From Pilatotrama ljubarskyi (lineage: Eukaryota; Basidiomycota; Agaricomycetes; Polyporales; Polyporaceae): a stretch of 64,000 bases of DNA. How positions within the stretch are numbered: position 1 is the stretch's first letter; each line of letters starts with the position of its first letter. Location: NCBI GenBank assembly GCA_022385805.1, contig MU277672.1, positions 726,012 to 790,011 on the forward strand. The letters run 5' to 3'. This document shows positions 33,502-44,949 of the stretch, piece after piece. The position numbers and the translations under genes were made by a program. A model generated the notes under the pieces. The model was not told where the DNA came from, made no database searches, and saw only the letters and a program-made list of their open reading frames with translations.

Positions 33502-34601
33502 TCAGGGATGAGCGATGCCTTCCTCAGCAGTGGCTTCTGGTGGTTGGTAAGGTGGTTGGGCCTGCAGGAACTCGGAGATGTCACGAGCTACCCAGTCATG
33601 CATTTTTGTCGAGGGGTGCAGATTGTCCGCCCAGATATCCCCACCCGCTCTTGCGACATGCTCCGCATGAAAGCCATGGGCGTCAGGGTCATCGAGTACG
33701 CGGGTGAAGGTAGCCCAGGATGAGAAGAACAGACTCGTCACATCAGGATGTCGTGCCGCAAATGAGGCCACGCGAGACCGCAGCTCAGTGTTCCAGAGCT
33801 TGTAGGGTCGGCAGTGTTCGGGATCAGCCCCGCTGAAAAGAATACCTGAAATATGTACGACTTAGCGATTCATTCACCTGTGCTATGCGGATCTAAACGC
33901 ACCGACTGGTGTGCGATGTATCGGCGGGACGTCGATAAACAGAAAGTTGCGGGCACCCGTATCATATAGTCTTTCCTGCTCAGCGAATAGTTCATCTAGG
34001 GCAGAGGGGAGCTCTTCCATCGACAAACGGCTTTGTAGTCCGTCAGGATTGTAGAATACGGATAGAACGTCGCCACATACGCGCAATCGTTGATCCCGAT
34101 CCATGTTACTATGGCGAATTCCAATCAACTCATGCATGAGGTTTTTGATGCTCGCGCACTCACTGAACAAAGTGTTGTCTGCTCTCCAGGGAGCCCAGTC
34201 TGGTTTCTCGCCCACTCGAGGGAGGCAGTTCACCTGTACCTGTTTGCGCACGCCTTCCACTGTATCGCCGCCGATAGCGTAGTCATAGACAAGCAGCTTC
34301 GTGTAAGGGCTGTATTCGGTGACAAGGTGTCCGACCCAGTTCGCCATGCCAGCCTCTGCCCATGTCACGCCAGGAAACTCTATGCCTAGCGGGGCTTCGT
34401 CGGAAGGGTATGTGCTGACGTTGTTGTATACGTAGCCGACGTCCGAGTATGAGTCGCCGCTATGTAGCATGGAGCAGTTCAGCGACGAGGCATAAAGAAG
34501 AATCAGTGTCTCCCATGAACATACAATATGACCAGGTATCGTAGACCGTTGAAGCCACGCCAACTTGGGCCAATAACATTTGGAGCTGAGGATGAGGCCA
34601 T
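33502..34601 (-). CDS. Intracellular SGNH/GDSL esterase (CE16-like)
   Basis: Carbohydrate esterase-type lipase/acetylesterase fold. The start MASSSAPNVIGPSW is at 34601; there is no signal peptide, so the enzyme is predicted to stay inside the cell. The nucleophile block is FGDSYSDVGYVY, formed across an intron; block II is YDYAIGGDTVEGV; block III is ITWIGINDCA, again formed across introns; and the end has NLHPSTKMHDWVARDI with the catalytic Asp-x-x-His in the form of NLHPS (the Asp immediately upstream, WADNLHPS). Between them lies DTGARNFLFIDVPPIHRTP, typical of family CE16. About 290 residues and four introns. Divergent from ATG2. Confidence 0.9.
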
Positions 34602-35030
34602 GGAGGGTGGCCTGCTATGTCCCTTCAGAGTTTTGACCTCCTGCGTGGTACAAGTGCGAGATATCCTTAGTGGAATGAACGCTCCAGGCGAGGGGACTGA
34701 GCCTGGCCAGGTGTGCTGATGGGACAAGTGAACCTGGACGATTGATCATTGCATCGACGCCACAAGGTGCGCGCTTGTTCACTCGTCCGTATTGAGTCAA
34801 GCTTACCGGATCTTATCACCAGGCACGTGCGCGGGGTAGCCCATGCGTCCGACGCAGCTCTCCTCGTCGTGCTCTGGCCTTCTCCTCGCCGCCATCGTCG
34901 CCGGTCCCTGCGCATTCCTCATGGTGCTGTTTTGACGAATACATCACATTCTCACGTGCTATTCTCTTTGTACGACACACGCCTTGGATGATAATCTCTT
35001 CACTCACGACCGAGTCCTGATCCACCCACC
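34602..35030. other. Divergent promoter, esterase / ATG2
   Basis: 429 bp. No gene or clear motif seen. Confidence 0.35.
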
Positions 35031-38000
35031 ATGTCTCCGTGGTCCTTCTCATGGCTCCCTTCTCTACCTTCGCTTGACTTCTCTCTGCCCTCGGGCATCC
35101 AGAGAAGATTCATATCTTTTGCCCTGCGGCAGTCCCTGGGACACTTGCTCAAGCCTGGTCAACTCGACGTGCAGCAGGTAGACTCTCAGATCGGGTCAGG
35201 CTATGTGCAAGTGAGGGACCTGGAGCTGAATGACGAGGTGAGTGATCTCTATTCGAGATCGATGTACTTACACCTCTGAGATCGGCTGGTAGGCCATTAA
35301 CTCCCTCATTTCTGGCTTGCCTATCCGGCTGCGGGACGGTTCCGTGGGCAAGGTCACTGCTCGCATCCCATGGCCTAACCCCCTTACGTCCTCGGTCGGC
35401 CTCTCTCTGGAAACCCTCCACCTTACCTTCTACCTGGAGCCCACTATGGCATCCCGCGCTGAACGACCATTTGCCGATAACCTCGCGGAGTCGGTCGTTT
35501 CTGTCGCGGAGACCTTCATACATGAGGAGCTGTCCGCTCGTGAAGAAGCCGCGCTGCGGGAATCCTTTCATCCAGAACTGGGAAGCTCCAATTCGCTTGA
35601 GTCCGAAGAGAATGTACCGGGCGGCTTGAATCCCTTCATCTCTGAGGAAGACGTGCATGAACATGACGCGGACCCTCCGGGTGTCTCCATCTTCGCGACC
35701 CTAATTGAACGATTGCTTGCCAGGTTCCAGTTTGACGCAACCGACACGAGGATCACCATCGTCAATCCGCAAGAAGCGAGCTTCACTTTGATCATTCCGG
35801 AGATTCGGTACAGCACCGAGTGTCAGTCGAACTCTTCGCCAGCACCGGGGGATAGCAATGCTTTGGCCGTGGAGAAGACCGCCTCGGGGGAGATACGCAA
35901 GGTCGTCATCACTGGGGCGACGGTGACGACTCGTTGTCTACGTCCCTTCAGTATGCGACCGACGGACGTTCCTGACACGATGTCGCCCGTTACTCAATCG
36001 CGCAGTGCGGTATCGCCCAAAGCAATCTCTCCTACCGCTACCGTCTCTACGGATTCCCAAGCATTTGAGGAACCGGGTCCTCGCGGGAGCCACATCTACC
36101 TCCCAGGTCTACCGTCTCCTAGTCGCCGGACACCTCCTGTCGAGCCATCCTCTCCGTCCTCCGACTCTTCTGATATGGATGAGGAGACTCAGATGTTTAT
36201 GTCACAGTCAATTGCGTCGCTCCCCCCGCGGCCCGTATCTCCTGCTAGTTCAATAGGGAGCAGTATGTATCAAAGCGCCGTGTCCACATCCGTGCCGGAT
36301 TCACGCCTAGATGACATACCGGAGGAGGTCTCACAGTCTCGCAGTGAGACGCCCCCAGCGCCCGCGCCTATCGAGCCTTCAGTGGAAGCTGCGAGTACCT
36401 CGCCCCGCGAGAGGACCGACCGAATCCCTAGCTCGCCCGTCATTTCCCTCAGCCCTTCGAAGAGCAGCCCTCCTGGACCTGCTTCGCCCTTCACCTCTGC
36501 CTACAAGCGCCGGTTGAACACGCGCACGGGTGAAATCGAAGACGACACCGTCTTGTCGCTGGGTTCTGAGCCCATTGAGATTCGACTGACCACGCCGCCC
36601 TCCCACGTCGCTCCGGTCGCTCCGCCGTCGCAGACTACAGCTCCGCGAAGCAAAGCGCAACGTATGCGTAGCCCCGACCGCTCGGGGGGCGACCATGGTC
36701 CTTCTCGCCCTGATCCTGTACGCCTTGGGTTGACGATGGGCGTGATCGCCTGCGCGTTTAGTGCACGGCAGATACGGAACATTATCGACATCGCGGATGC
36801 GTGGATGTCTCATAGCCCTGCGCCATCTAGGAGTGCGGCAGTCGCTCCATCCGGAGATGGGAGCTCGACCTTCCCCTTGGACGATGACGATATTGAAGGC
36901 ACGCTCCGTATCCGTGGCGTCGTCGCGCTGTTGTTGCCGTCTCTGCGCACCTCAGCATCAAACCCAGACGACGCTCTGACGGAGTACTTCGCTTCTCCGC
37001 TCGTCCCTCCACGCCTACCGGTTGCGTACACTCGCGTTAACGTCGAAGGTATATCAAGCTCGCTCTCGATGCGCCGTGGCGACTCGCCGAAGGGCAAGCA
37101 AGGATCGTCCCGTCGCGAAGCGTCATCCACGTCCGCCTCGTTCACCGTCTGCAATGTTTCTGCCTTCGCATTCTTCCCTTCCTCCCGCCCAGATGCAGAC
37201 ATGACGGCTTCTCCCATTCTCATCACGGACCCACATCTTCCTTCGCAGTATTTCGGTGATCATGTGCAACCCTCGCTTGACGCAACCTCGGAACCCAGCT
37301 CCTCTCTACCCACTTTCGACGTGGCAGACTGGACTGACCGAAGCCAGTTTGCGACTGCAAAGCTCTCCCTGTGGAGAACAAAGCTCCCCGGTCCTGGGCG
37401 TTCTCCTGCTCAGGCTGCGCCTCAAACTGCCTCTCATGGATCTCCTCAATCACCCTCCCACCTAAGAAGCCCGTTAGAAAGGGAAGCAGAAGCGCCGCAA
37501 CCCTCTAGCTCGCCCCCCACACGTACTATACCAGTGGTGCTCCCAACGTCTCCCGGCAGGCTGGGGCTAACGGGGTTGTCTTCATCTCCTGTAATGCGCA
37601 ATCAGGCAACTTCCAAGCTCGCATCTCCGGCTCTCTCCGTGATGTTTCGCAGTGCTGGTCACCCCAAGGGACGTGGTGACACAACAAGCGCACCAGAGTT
37701 GCAAGTGAATTTGGCTCCGCTCCATGCGTTTGTTGATGTTGGCGCTATCTTGTCGCCCAATGTCGACGGGAAGAGCGAACCTCTGCGCTTTCTCGAGGAG
37801 CTCCTTGGCACTCCCACGGTCCAGGCCAAGAACCCGACAGCCGCAGAGGAGACGCATTACGATGAGGATACCGATGAAGAAGGATCTCGGCCAGGCACAC
37901 CGCGGGCAGCAGGCTTGCAAGCACTACGCGAGCAGGATGCTGAGCGGGAGAGGCGCCGTCTGGAACAACTTGTATTGGAGGACCTGGATCTGGGCTATGA

Positions 38001-41000
38001 CTACCGCCAGCCTGAAGCACCACGATCCACTGCTAGCGCTCAGAAGCCGCGGCGATTAAAGGTAGGCGTGACGACATGTCAAGCAGGTCCCGGTCTAATG
38101 TTCGTCTGTTGCAGAGGAGTCGACGTCAGAAGTCCGTGCTCAATGTCTCCATCAACTTGCCGGCCATGCGGTTTGAGATCCGAGTTCCTCCGCCACCGTC
38201 CCATCAGCCGCGCTCGGGCGCGGTCATTTTCGACATACATGGCCTCTGTCTAACGCCAGGACGAAGACCGGAACGTGGAGGTGCCTCGAGCGCGAGGTTC
38301 GGTACCGCCGATGATTTCTATGGCGCTGAACCTGGGGGGACTGCTGCAAAAGGCGAAGATCATGTCTTATTGGGTGCCGCCTGGAAACGTATTGTCGTTG
38401 CGCATGCGCTGGTCGGGGATACCAAGGCGCGCGCTGTCCTCACTCTAGGCCCGCTCTCCGTTCGGGAGGACAGCGAGGACCCGTCCTTCGGCCCTAGTAC
38501 ACCGTACATGCGCGGCGCTCAGAGCGGCAGTCTTAGACCTCACTTGATACTCACTCGCACACCTGTTGCTGCACATATCGCTGCATCTGTCACTTCCACT
38601 GCCATCTCCCTTGACATTCCTTCCATCTACGTCGAACTGTCCAAAGCATACTTGGATGGGTTACAGCTTTGGACGGACGACCTCGCCCAACTAACGGAAG
38701 CCGCTTTCGCGGAGCCCACAGTCTCTGACACCGATACCCAAAGGGCGGGCAGTCAAGACTCCAGTGTGATTGGAAGCCGATACTTCGCGAGGACAAATAC
38801 TTCGAGCAGCGCCCCTGATAGCGGCCTGACCAGCCTTGCGGGCACCATCAAGACACGGCAAGAGCCTCGCAGTGAGACCGCGGTGAAGGTCACAGTGACT
38901 GAAGGTACTTATGATTTTGACTGTGCTTCCGCTTCTAGCGTATACAGCACTAATTACGAACGCCTTATCCTTCTTCAGCTGCGATACGGCTCCTGATACC
39001 ACGAGGAGATGGCGAAAGAGCTGTCACACGACCATTCGACCTAATTGCTTCCGATGTGGACGTGCTCTTGGAGCTCAAGCCTGAGGGGAAAGTGCGTAGT
39101 GGAGCACATTTCTACTGTGTTCCACCAGGCTGACTTGAATCGGTAGGACGAAACCGTGATCACTGTAGGAGTGATGGACCTCAGCGCACACGACCATGCA
39201 CCGACTGGACGCAACTGCTTCCTCTCGCTGACCACTCCTCGTTCACTCGTGAGTCGCCAGGGGTGGCAGACTTCGTCGATGAGTAGGCGTACTAACAATG
39301 AGTCAGAATGCCACACTCAAGTCTGCCCTGAAGCTACGGTTCACATCCCTCGTTGTGCCGGAGACTACAGCCAAGGAATCTAGGGTCCGCCTCACGCTTT
39401 GCGGTATCACGTATCACTTCTATGCAGATCTTCAGTGGGCAGCAGACCTCGGACGCTTCTTCAAGGCCCCTCCAGGAGTACGTATGTCCGCTTTGTCATC
39501 TCGCACACTGATCTTACACTGCTCAACAGGCATTCGAATCCGTCGTTCCTAGTGAGAGGACAAGGATAAACGTCAAGATGGTGGATACGTCAATTCGTCT
39601 CCTTGCGCCCTCACATCCTGGTGCTATCGTGCCCTACATCGGAGAGCTTGACTTTTCGACTGTCATTGAGGGAAGCTCCCCCACAACTTCGATGAGCCTT
39701 TCTATCCCATCAATGGCACTGCTGTTGATCGACGACGTCTCGGGCCCTCCTGAACAGTCGGAGGCTCCTAGTCATCCGCAGCACACAATACAGGGGGTAG
39801 CATTCTGGAAGGTAAGCTGCTATCCCCTCACCAGCATCATGCGCTCACAGTCTGTATCTGAAGCTGGCAGGGTACGCGTTATTGGCGGAGGTATCAGACC
39901 TCATCGTGTCATTCAAGAGGATTGATTCAATCAGTCCGCCCGACATTCGCGTTAGTACCAGTTGTTCTCATTCTAGGTGCATAGCTCTCATCTGATCGAC
40001 AGCTCATCATTGATCAAGGAAACCTTCGCCTTCACATGTGCGCCGATACAACGGGGGCATTGGCTGCATTCATCGGCGACTTCTCAGCCGCCTTCCGACC
40101 GACCACCTCAGAGTAAGCTAAATCCTTCCTCATTAACACAGGGTGCTCATTTCAGTCTTTGGTAGAACACCTCCGGACGTCAAACGGCGCAACGAACCTG
40201 CTGATGTGACAGAAAAGCTCGTTCCGGCGCGTGGCCTCCTATGTAGGTATCTACAGCAACTGAGAAGGCAATAGTTAATGAAGCGCTGTAGCATCCCTGG
40301 ACGATCAAGCGTTCCGCCGCTTACCTGAGGTTGGCGCTGCTCCAGACATGATTGAAGACGATCTTCCCACAAACCCCGACTACCTTGACGAGTCATTCGG
40401 TGCAGCTGCTGGCTTGCGAGAACTCAGTGATGACGAATTCGATGAATCTGACGTTGAAGCCTCGTACAGTCCATCTGGCGTCGAGGACCCCAGGGGTACG
40501 ACGTCTAGCTTCGGTGGCGAGACAATCAGGATGCTACGTCCGGAAGGCCTCAAGATCGTTGAAAATTACTTCGAAACTCTTCCGCCGGATCTGGGAGATT
40601 CCAGGTGCGCATCAGAAGCGAGCGTTTGTACGACGGAGTCCTCATCCTGACTAACAGCTACGGGGATACCACCTTCCGAATGCGAGTACACAATTTCTAC
40701 GTCACCGCTTTCTTGTACGATGGCTATGACTGGGTGCGGACGAGGAAGATCATCGAAGAGAAGGCGAAGGAGATGAGGCGTAAGCTCGCGAAGATCCGTC
40801 AACTTGTCGCAAGCGGACAGACTCCAGACCCGAGCGTCGAAGAGACGAACACGCTCCTCTTCAATTCTGTGTACATCGGCTTGGAACATAACGTGGACGA
40901 ACTGGAGCCGGGTGCGCTCATAGCCGCCATCGACGAGGAACTCAACGAGGACTTCGAGACTACTACCCAGAGCTCATGGCAGTCACTGAACCCTCAGCCA

Positions 41001-42532
41001 TTGTCATCGCCAGGCAGAGGAGGCTCGCATACAGCGAAGGCACATCGCAGGCGTCTTCGGCGCTCCAAAGCGCCAAGCATCGAGTTCCGCCTGATGGGTC
41101 TTGACGCAGAAATTGACAACTCTCGAGATGACGCGTCCCTCGTCTCGCGGATTCTGGCTACTGTCAAGGATGTGGAGATCCTGGATCACATCAAGACCTC
41201 CACCTGGAAAAAGTTTCTGACAAGTCTACAGACCGACTCACGAGGCGATGTGCGCGAGAGCGAATCCAACATGGTGCGGGTTGAGCTCCGCACACTGCAT
41301 CCGGTACCGGGCCACCCGTCAGAAGAAGCTAGACTCCGTGTATGCACCAACTGCGGCTGGCCATGCGTTTTACATCGCTGATGCTCTTCGCAGGCCAAGA
41401 TACTGCCTTTGAGGTTGCATGTGGATCAAGACGCACTTGATTTCCTCAAGCAGTTCTTCAGTTTCAAGGACCCTGACGCAGCACCACCCGCACCCTCCGA
41501 ACCTTCGAATGAGATCTACTTCCGTGTGTCATAATACCTCGCTTTCTCATGCGGTTTCTGACGTCCTGTCCCAGAACAAGCGGAGGTCTTCCCCATCGAC
41601 ATCAAGTTGGATTACAAGCCCCGGCGGGTGGACTACCGCGCTCTGAAGGAGGGTCGGACGATTGAATTGATGAACTTCTTCCATTTTGACGGTGCTGAAA
41701 TGACCCTGCGGCACATCACGCTCAATGGAGTAGGCTCCTGTGCCTCCCGGGCTCTTCGCAGTACTAACGCAGCACGTAGATCACCGGGTGGCCGCGGTTC
41801 TTTGACCTTCTCAATGACCTGTGGACACCTGACGTCAAGGCCACCCAGCTTGTCGATGTGATCTCAGGCGTTGCCCCGATACGCTCGGTCGTGAACGTCG
41901 GATCCGGCGTAGCGGACCTTATCCTGCTGCCCATCGCGCAGTACAAGAAGGATGGACGAGTCGTCCGCGGTTTACAAAAGGGCGCGAACTCGTTTGTGAA
42001 GTCCACAGCCATGGAAGCAATCAGGCTGGGAGCTCGCCTAGCGACGGGGACACAGGTCATCCTCGAGCAAGCAGAGACGGTGCTCGGGGGTCAATTCAAG
42101 GACCAGGTGACGGCCGAAACCCTCCAGATTCCTGTCGCCGTAGACATCGATGAAGAGGATCTAGACGAAGATGCACGGGAGCTCATCAGCAAGTACGCGG
42201 ACCAACCGACCAATGTGAAGGAAGGCGTAAAGTCGGCATACAAGAGCCTGAAGCATAACCTCAATTCCGCCGCGCAGACGATCCTGGCGGTGCCCATGGA
42301 AGTCTATGAACGTTCTGGCAACGAGGTCCGTACATGTGATAGTAACGTGATAGGCACAACTCACCATCCTCTGCAGGGCCCAGTGCGCGCTGTTGTTCGC
42401 GCTGTTCCTATTGCTGTCCTGAAGCCCATGATCGGGGCCAGCGAGGCCGTAAGCAAGACACTCCTAGGGCTCCAGAATACCCTGGATCCCAACATCCGCC
42501 AAGAGAACGAAGCGAAGTACAAGCAACGCTGA
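35031..42532 (+). CDS. atg2: Autophagy-related protein 2 (ATG2), bridge-type lipid transfer protein
   Basis: Rod-shaped protein that moves lipids from the ER to the growing autophagosome membrane. The chorein-like N-terminus is clear: [43 protein letters not shown] | [31 protein letters not shown]. The second exon (35293 to about 38060) alone encodes over 900 residues, including long Ser/Pro-rich disordered stretches. Later exons give [13 protein letters not shown] and FDIHGLCL, the CAD-like centre, and a C-terminal ATG_C region: [24 protein letters not shown], then [39 protein letters not shown] sequence, ending in [13 protein letters not shown]. About 2,200 residues, 14 or so introns. Start chosen because [22 protein letters not shown] matches the family's opening. 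Confidence 0.95.
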
Positions 42533-42766
42533 GCACGATTGCCATCACTTGCTGCATATAGACCCAGTATAGACGTCCACTGTACTTTTGTCCACATTCT
42601 GTACCCATACCACTACACATTACTGGAACCTGAACCATATCTCATACCATAGGTGTACACTACCGTAGCAATACATCGAGCTGACTGGCCGCAAAGCATA
42701 TCGACATGAGGGAGGGAAGAGCCGAGAGAAGCCGAGGGAAGGAATGGCGGAAGGGTATCGACGAGC
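42533..42766. other. Convergent 3' ends, ATG2 / RLP24
   Basis: 234 bp of 3' sequence shared by two convergent genes; nothing further seen. Confidence 0.4.
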
Positions 42767-43550
42767 TTAGTCGATTTCCATGCCCATCGACCGACCCTCT
42801 CCTGCGACCAGAGCACTGCGGCTCTTGGCTGGAACCTTGATCTTCTCCTTGATCTTCGCAGACTCGGGCGTGATGGGTTGGACGAGCTTGACGGAGGTCT
42901 TCTCCAGCTTCCGCTTCCGGTGGGCCTTGAGCTTCTCTCTCGCAACGGCCATCCTGGAGGGAATCAGCGAGATGAGCAGGCAAGACTGGTTGCTGGAATG
43001 CGTCGACGTACCGGTTCTTCCAGAACGCGTGCTCCCTCTTCTGCTTGATCTCCGCTATCCTCTTCATCGCCTTGACCGTGGTCTGGATGAGCTCGCGGTC
43101 GTAGCGGACGGGGACGTTTCTCCTCTTCTCGAAGTCGATAGTAGAGTCCTAGAGAGCAGATAAATGGCGCTGATCCACCTTGAGAACAGAGGCCAACTCA
43201 CGATAGTCATCTCCTTCCCCGCGGCCTTCCGGAACGCCTTCGTCCAGCGCACCTTCCTCGGGTTACGTTTCATCCTGGAGTAACATGTCAGACAGCAGCT
43301 CTGGGATATGACTGCAGTAGTTCTCACTTGAAGTTCTTGTGGCATCTAGAGGATGTGTCAGGAATGCTTCACCCTGAACTCTGCAGTGAACTCACTTGGA
43401 GGTGCAGAAACGGAAGACCTTCGCATCGTTCCTGACAAACGCAGATCCTGGTGCCGCCATGAGTTCCCGATACTTTCAAAGACCACAGGATAGCTCACCG
43501 TGGCCGGGGTAGACGCTTTTTGAGCAGAAGTAGCACTTTTCGATACGCAT
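42767..43550 (-). CDS. rlp24: Ribosome biogenesis protein RLP24
   Basis: Placeholder for ribosomal protein L24 on pre-60S particles; it recruits the AAA-ATPase Drg1/Afg2. The start [18 protein letters not shown] at 43550 has the first two Cys of the zinc-binding site; [15 protein letters not shown] | CHKNFK supplies the other two. [20 protein letters not shown] and [27 protein letters not shown] are diagnostic of Rlp24 rather than eL24. The C-terminal exon reads [18 protein letters not shown] and ends GRSMGMEID. About 170 residues over six exons, slightly shorter than the yeast protein. Confidence 0.94.
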
Positions 43551-44434
43551 GGCGGCAGCAGGTCGAGATGTCTGCTAATACTATGGGAGTATGCAACGGG
43601 CGCTTCCTGTCAGCCCCGACCAAGAATTTCTTAGACGCTCGAATGCCAAACACGCGCAAACAAACCGGCTGTGTTCCGCTGGCGACTCTAGCGCCCGCTT
43701 CCTTGTCCCCAACGTCGACCGACGACATGCCTGTCAGGCATCGACGTCCTCACAGCACAGTTGTCGTCTTTGCTACCCTACGTGTGCCTTTCCTCTCTGC
43801 ATGCCTCAAGACAGCGATGAAGATGTCAAGGTTAAGGCCCAAAGGCCGTGCAAGTGGTAGACGGAGGTGTGAACAAGTTGAAGCAGCAGAAAGTCCACAC
43901 AACGTCGCCATGCCTCAAGCAGAGCAAGTCAGAGTGCAGTGCCAACGCTCAACCTGTTGTGTGACAATATGCGAACGATCTGCAACAAGCCAAGTTCGAC
44001 ATCCAGTCAAGCAGCCCCGCAAGTTGTTGAAGAGGACGGATCGTTGGAGTGAGCATGTTCATGACCTGTTGTTTCCTGAGCACGATACATCACAGCGGGA
44101 GAGCATGACCTCGTAAGACGTTTGACGCACCCAAGAAAGCCAAGCCTTGTGCTACAAACGGCTCGCAGACGCAAGATCTCAAACCAAGACGTAGTCAAGC
44201 AGTTCAATTGTGCGAGAGCAAGTGCAACGACAGCAAAACAATGTACAAGAAGAGCGACGAGTATAGATACATTTTGCCGATTAGACGGAACGCGTACAAA
44301 TGTGGTATGGCTGATCGTGAGGCTGCAAGTATAGGGTGCACGAAAGCGAGCAAGAAGAGCGAGGCTGCAGGCAGAAGCAGCGGAGGACAAGGTAAGGCAG
44401 TGACAGCAGCAACCGTATCAATCCTCCTTCGGCT
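43551..44434. other. Gene-poor, purine-rich stretch
   Basis: 884 bp. The plus strand is rich in CAAG/AAG words between about 43,860 and 44,350. A 198-codon open frame starts inside RLP24 exon 1 but lacks a convincing start and resembles no family. It may be a degraded sequence or an untranslated RNA; nothing more can be supported. Confidence 0.3.
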
Positions 44435-44949
44435 TCAGAGCGAAAGACGGCTTCTTGCCAATGCGGGAGCTGCGGTAGCCGTCTCGAACGGCAAGAGCAA
44501 GATCCTGAGGCGCGCACATGTCAGAAAGAACAAGACGACGAGAAGACATCCGCGACGCACTATAATGAGGGACGTGAGGCTTCGACGTCTCTTGACTTCA
44601 ACCGTCCCATCCCTACTCATAGCGCGATCCAAGTTGAGCGCGATACCTTCAACCGTGTCCGGGGACAACGTCTGTAGAGACGTCAGCGATACTATGGGGA
44701 GACTCGTCACAAGCGACTTACAGACGTGTCCTCTTCGTTCGGTACTGGGGCGGGCTCCTCGTAACGATAGTCCACCTTTTGCTATCCTCGAGTTCAGGCC
44801 GTGGAGGCTCACGACGCGTTCACAGGGACACTCACCATCAGTCGATCCGCCGTTTTAGTCTGCTTGCGAGCATAGGGATGGTATCGAATGACGAGGCTTT
44901 CGCGGTAGCTGGGCAGGCGCAGGGAGTCGTTGCTGTATTGGTTCATCAT
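44435..44949 (-). CDS. Small predicted single-pass membrane protein, unknown
   Basis: Not recognised. Three phase-0 exons: 44949-44836 (38 codons, MMNQYSNDSLRLPSYRES), 44775-44722 (18 codons, VDYRYEEPAPVPNEEDTS) and 44671-44435 (78 codons plus stop), total 134 residues. Both introns have strong donors (GTGAGT, GTAAGT) and AG acceptors. The last exon has a basic patch (VEVKRRRSLTSLIIVRR) followed by a strongly hydrophobic segment (GCLLVVLFFLTCARLRILLL), as in a single-pass or tail-proximal membrane protein. Upstream lies a pyrimidine-rich stretch of the kind seen before fungal start sites. The gene is isolated in a gene-poor region. The consistency of the splice model is the main evidence. Confidence 0.5.

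Noticed and set aside
43520..44116. 198-codon open frame on the plus strand
   Set aside because: It begins antisense to RLP24 exon 1, has low-complexity composition and no recognisable domain or splice support.
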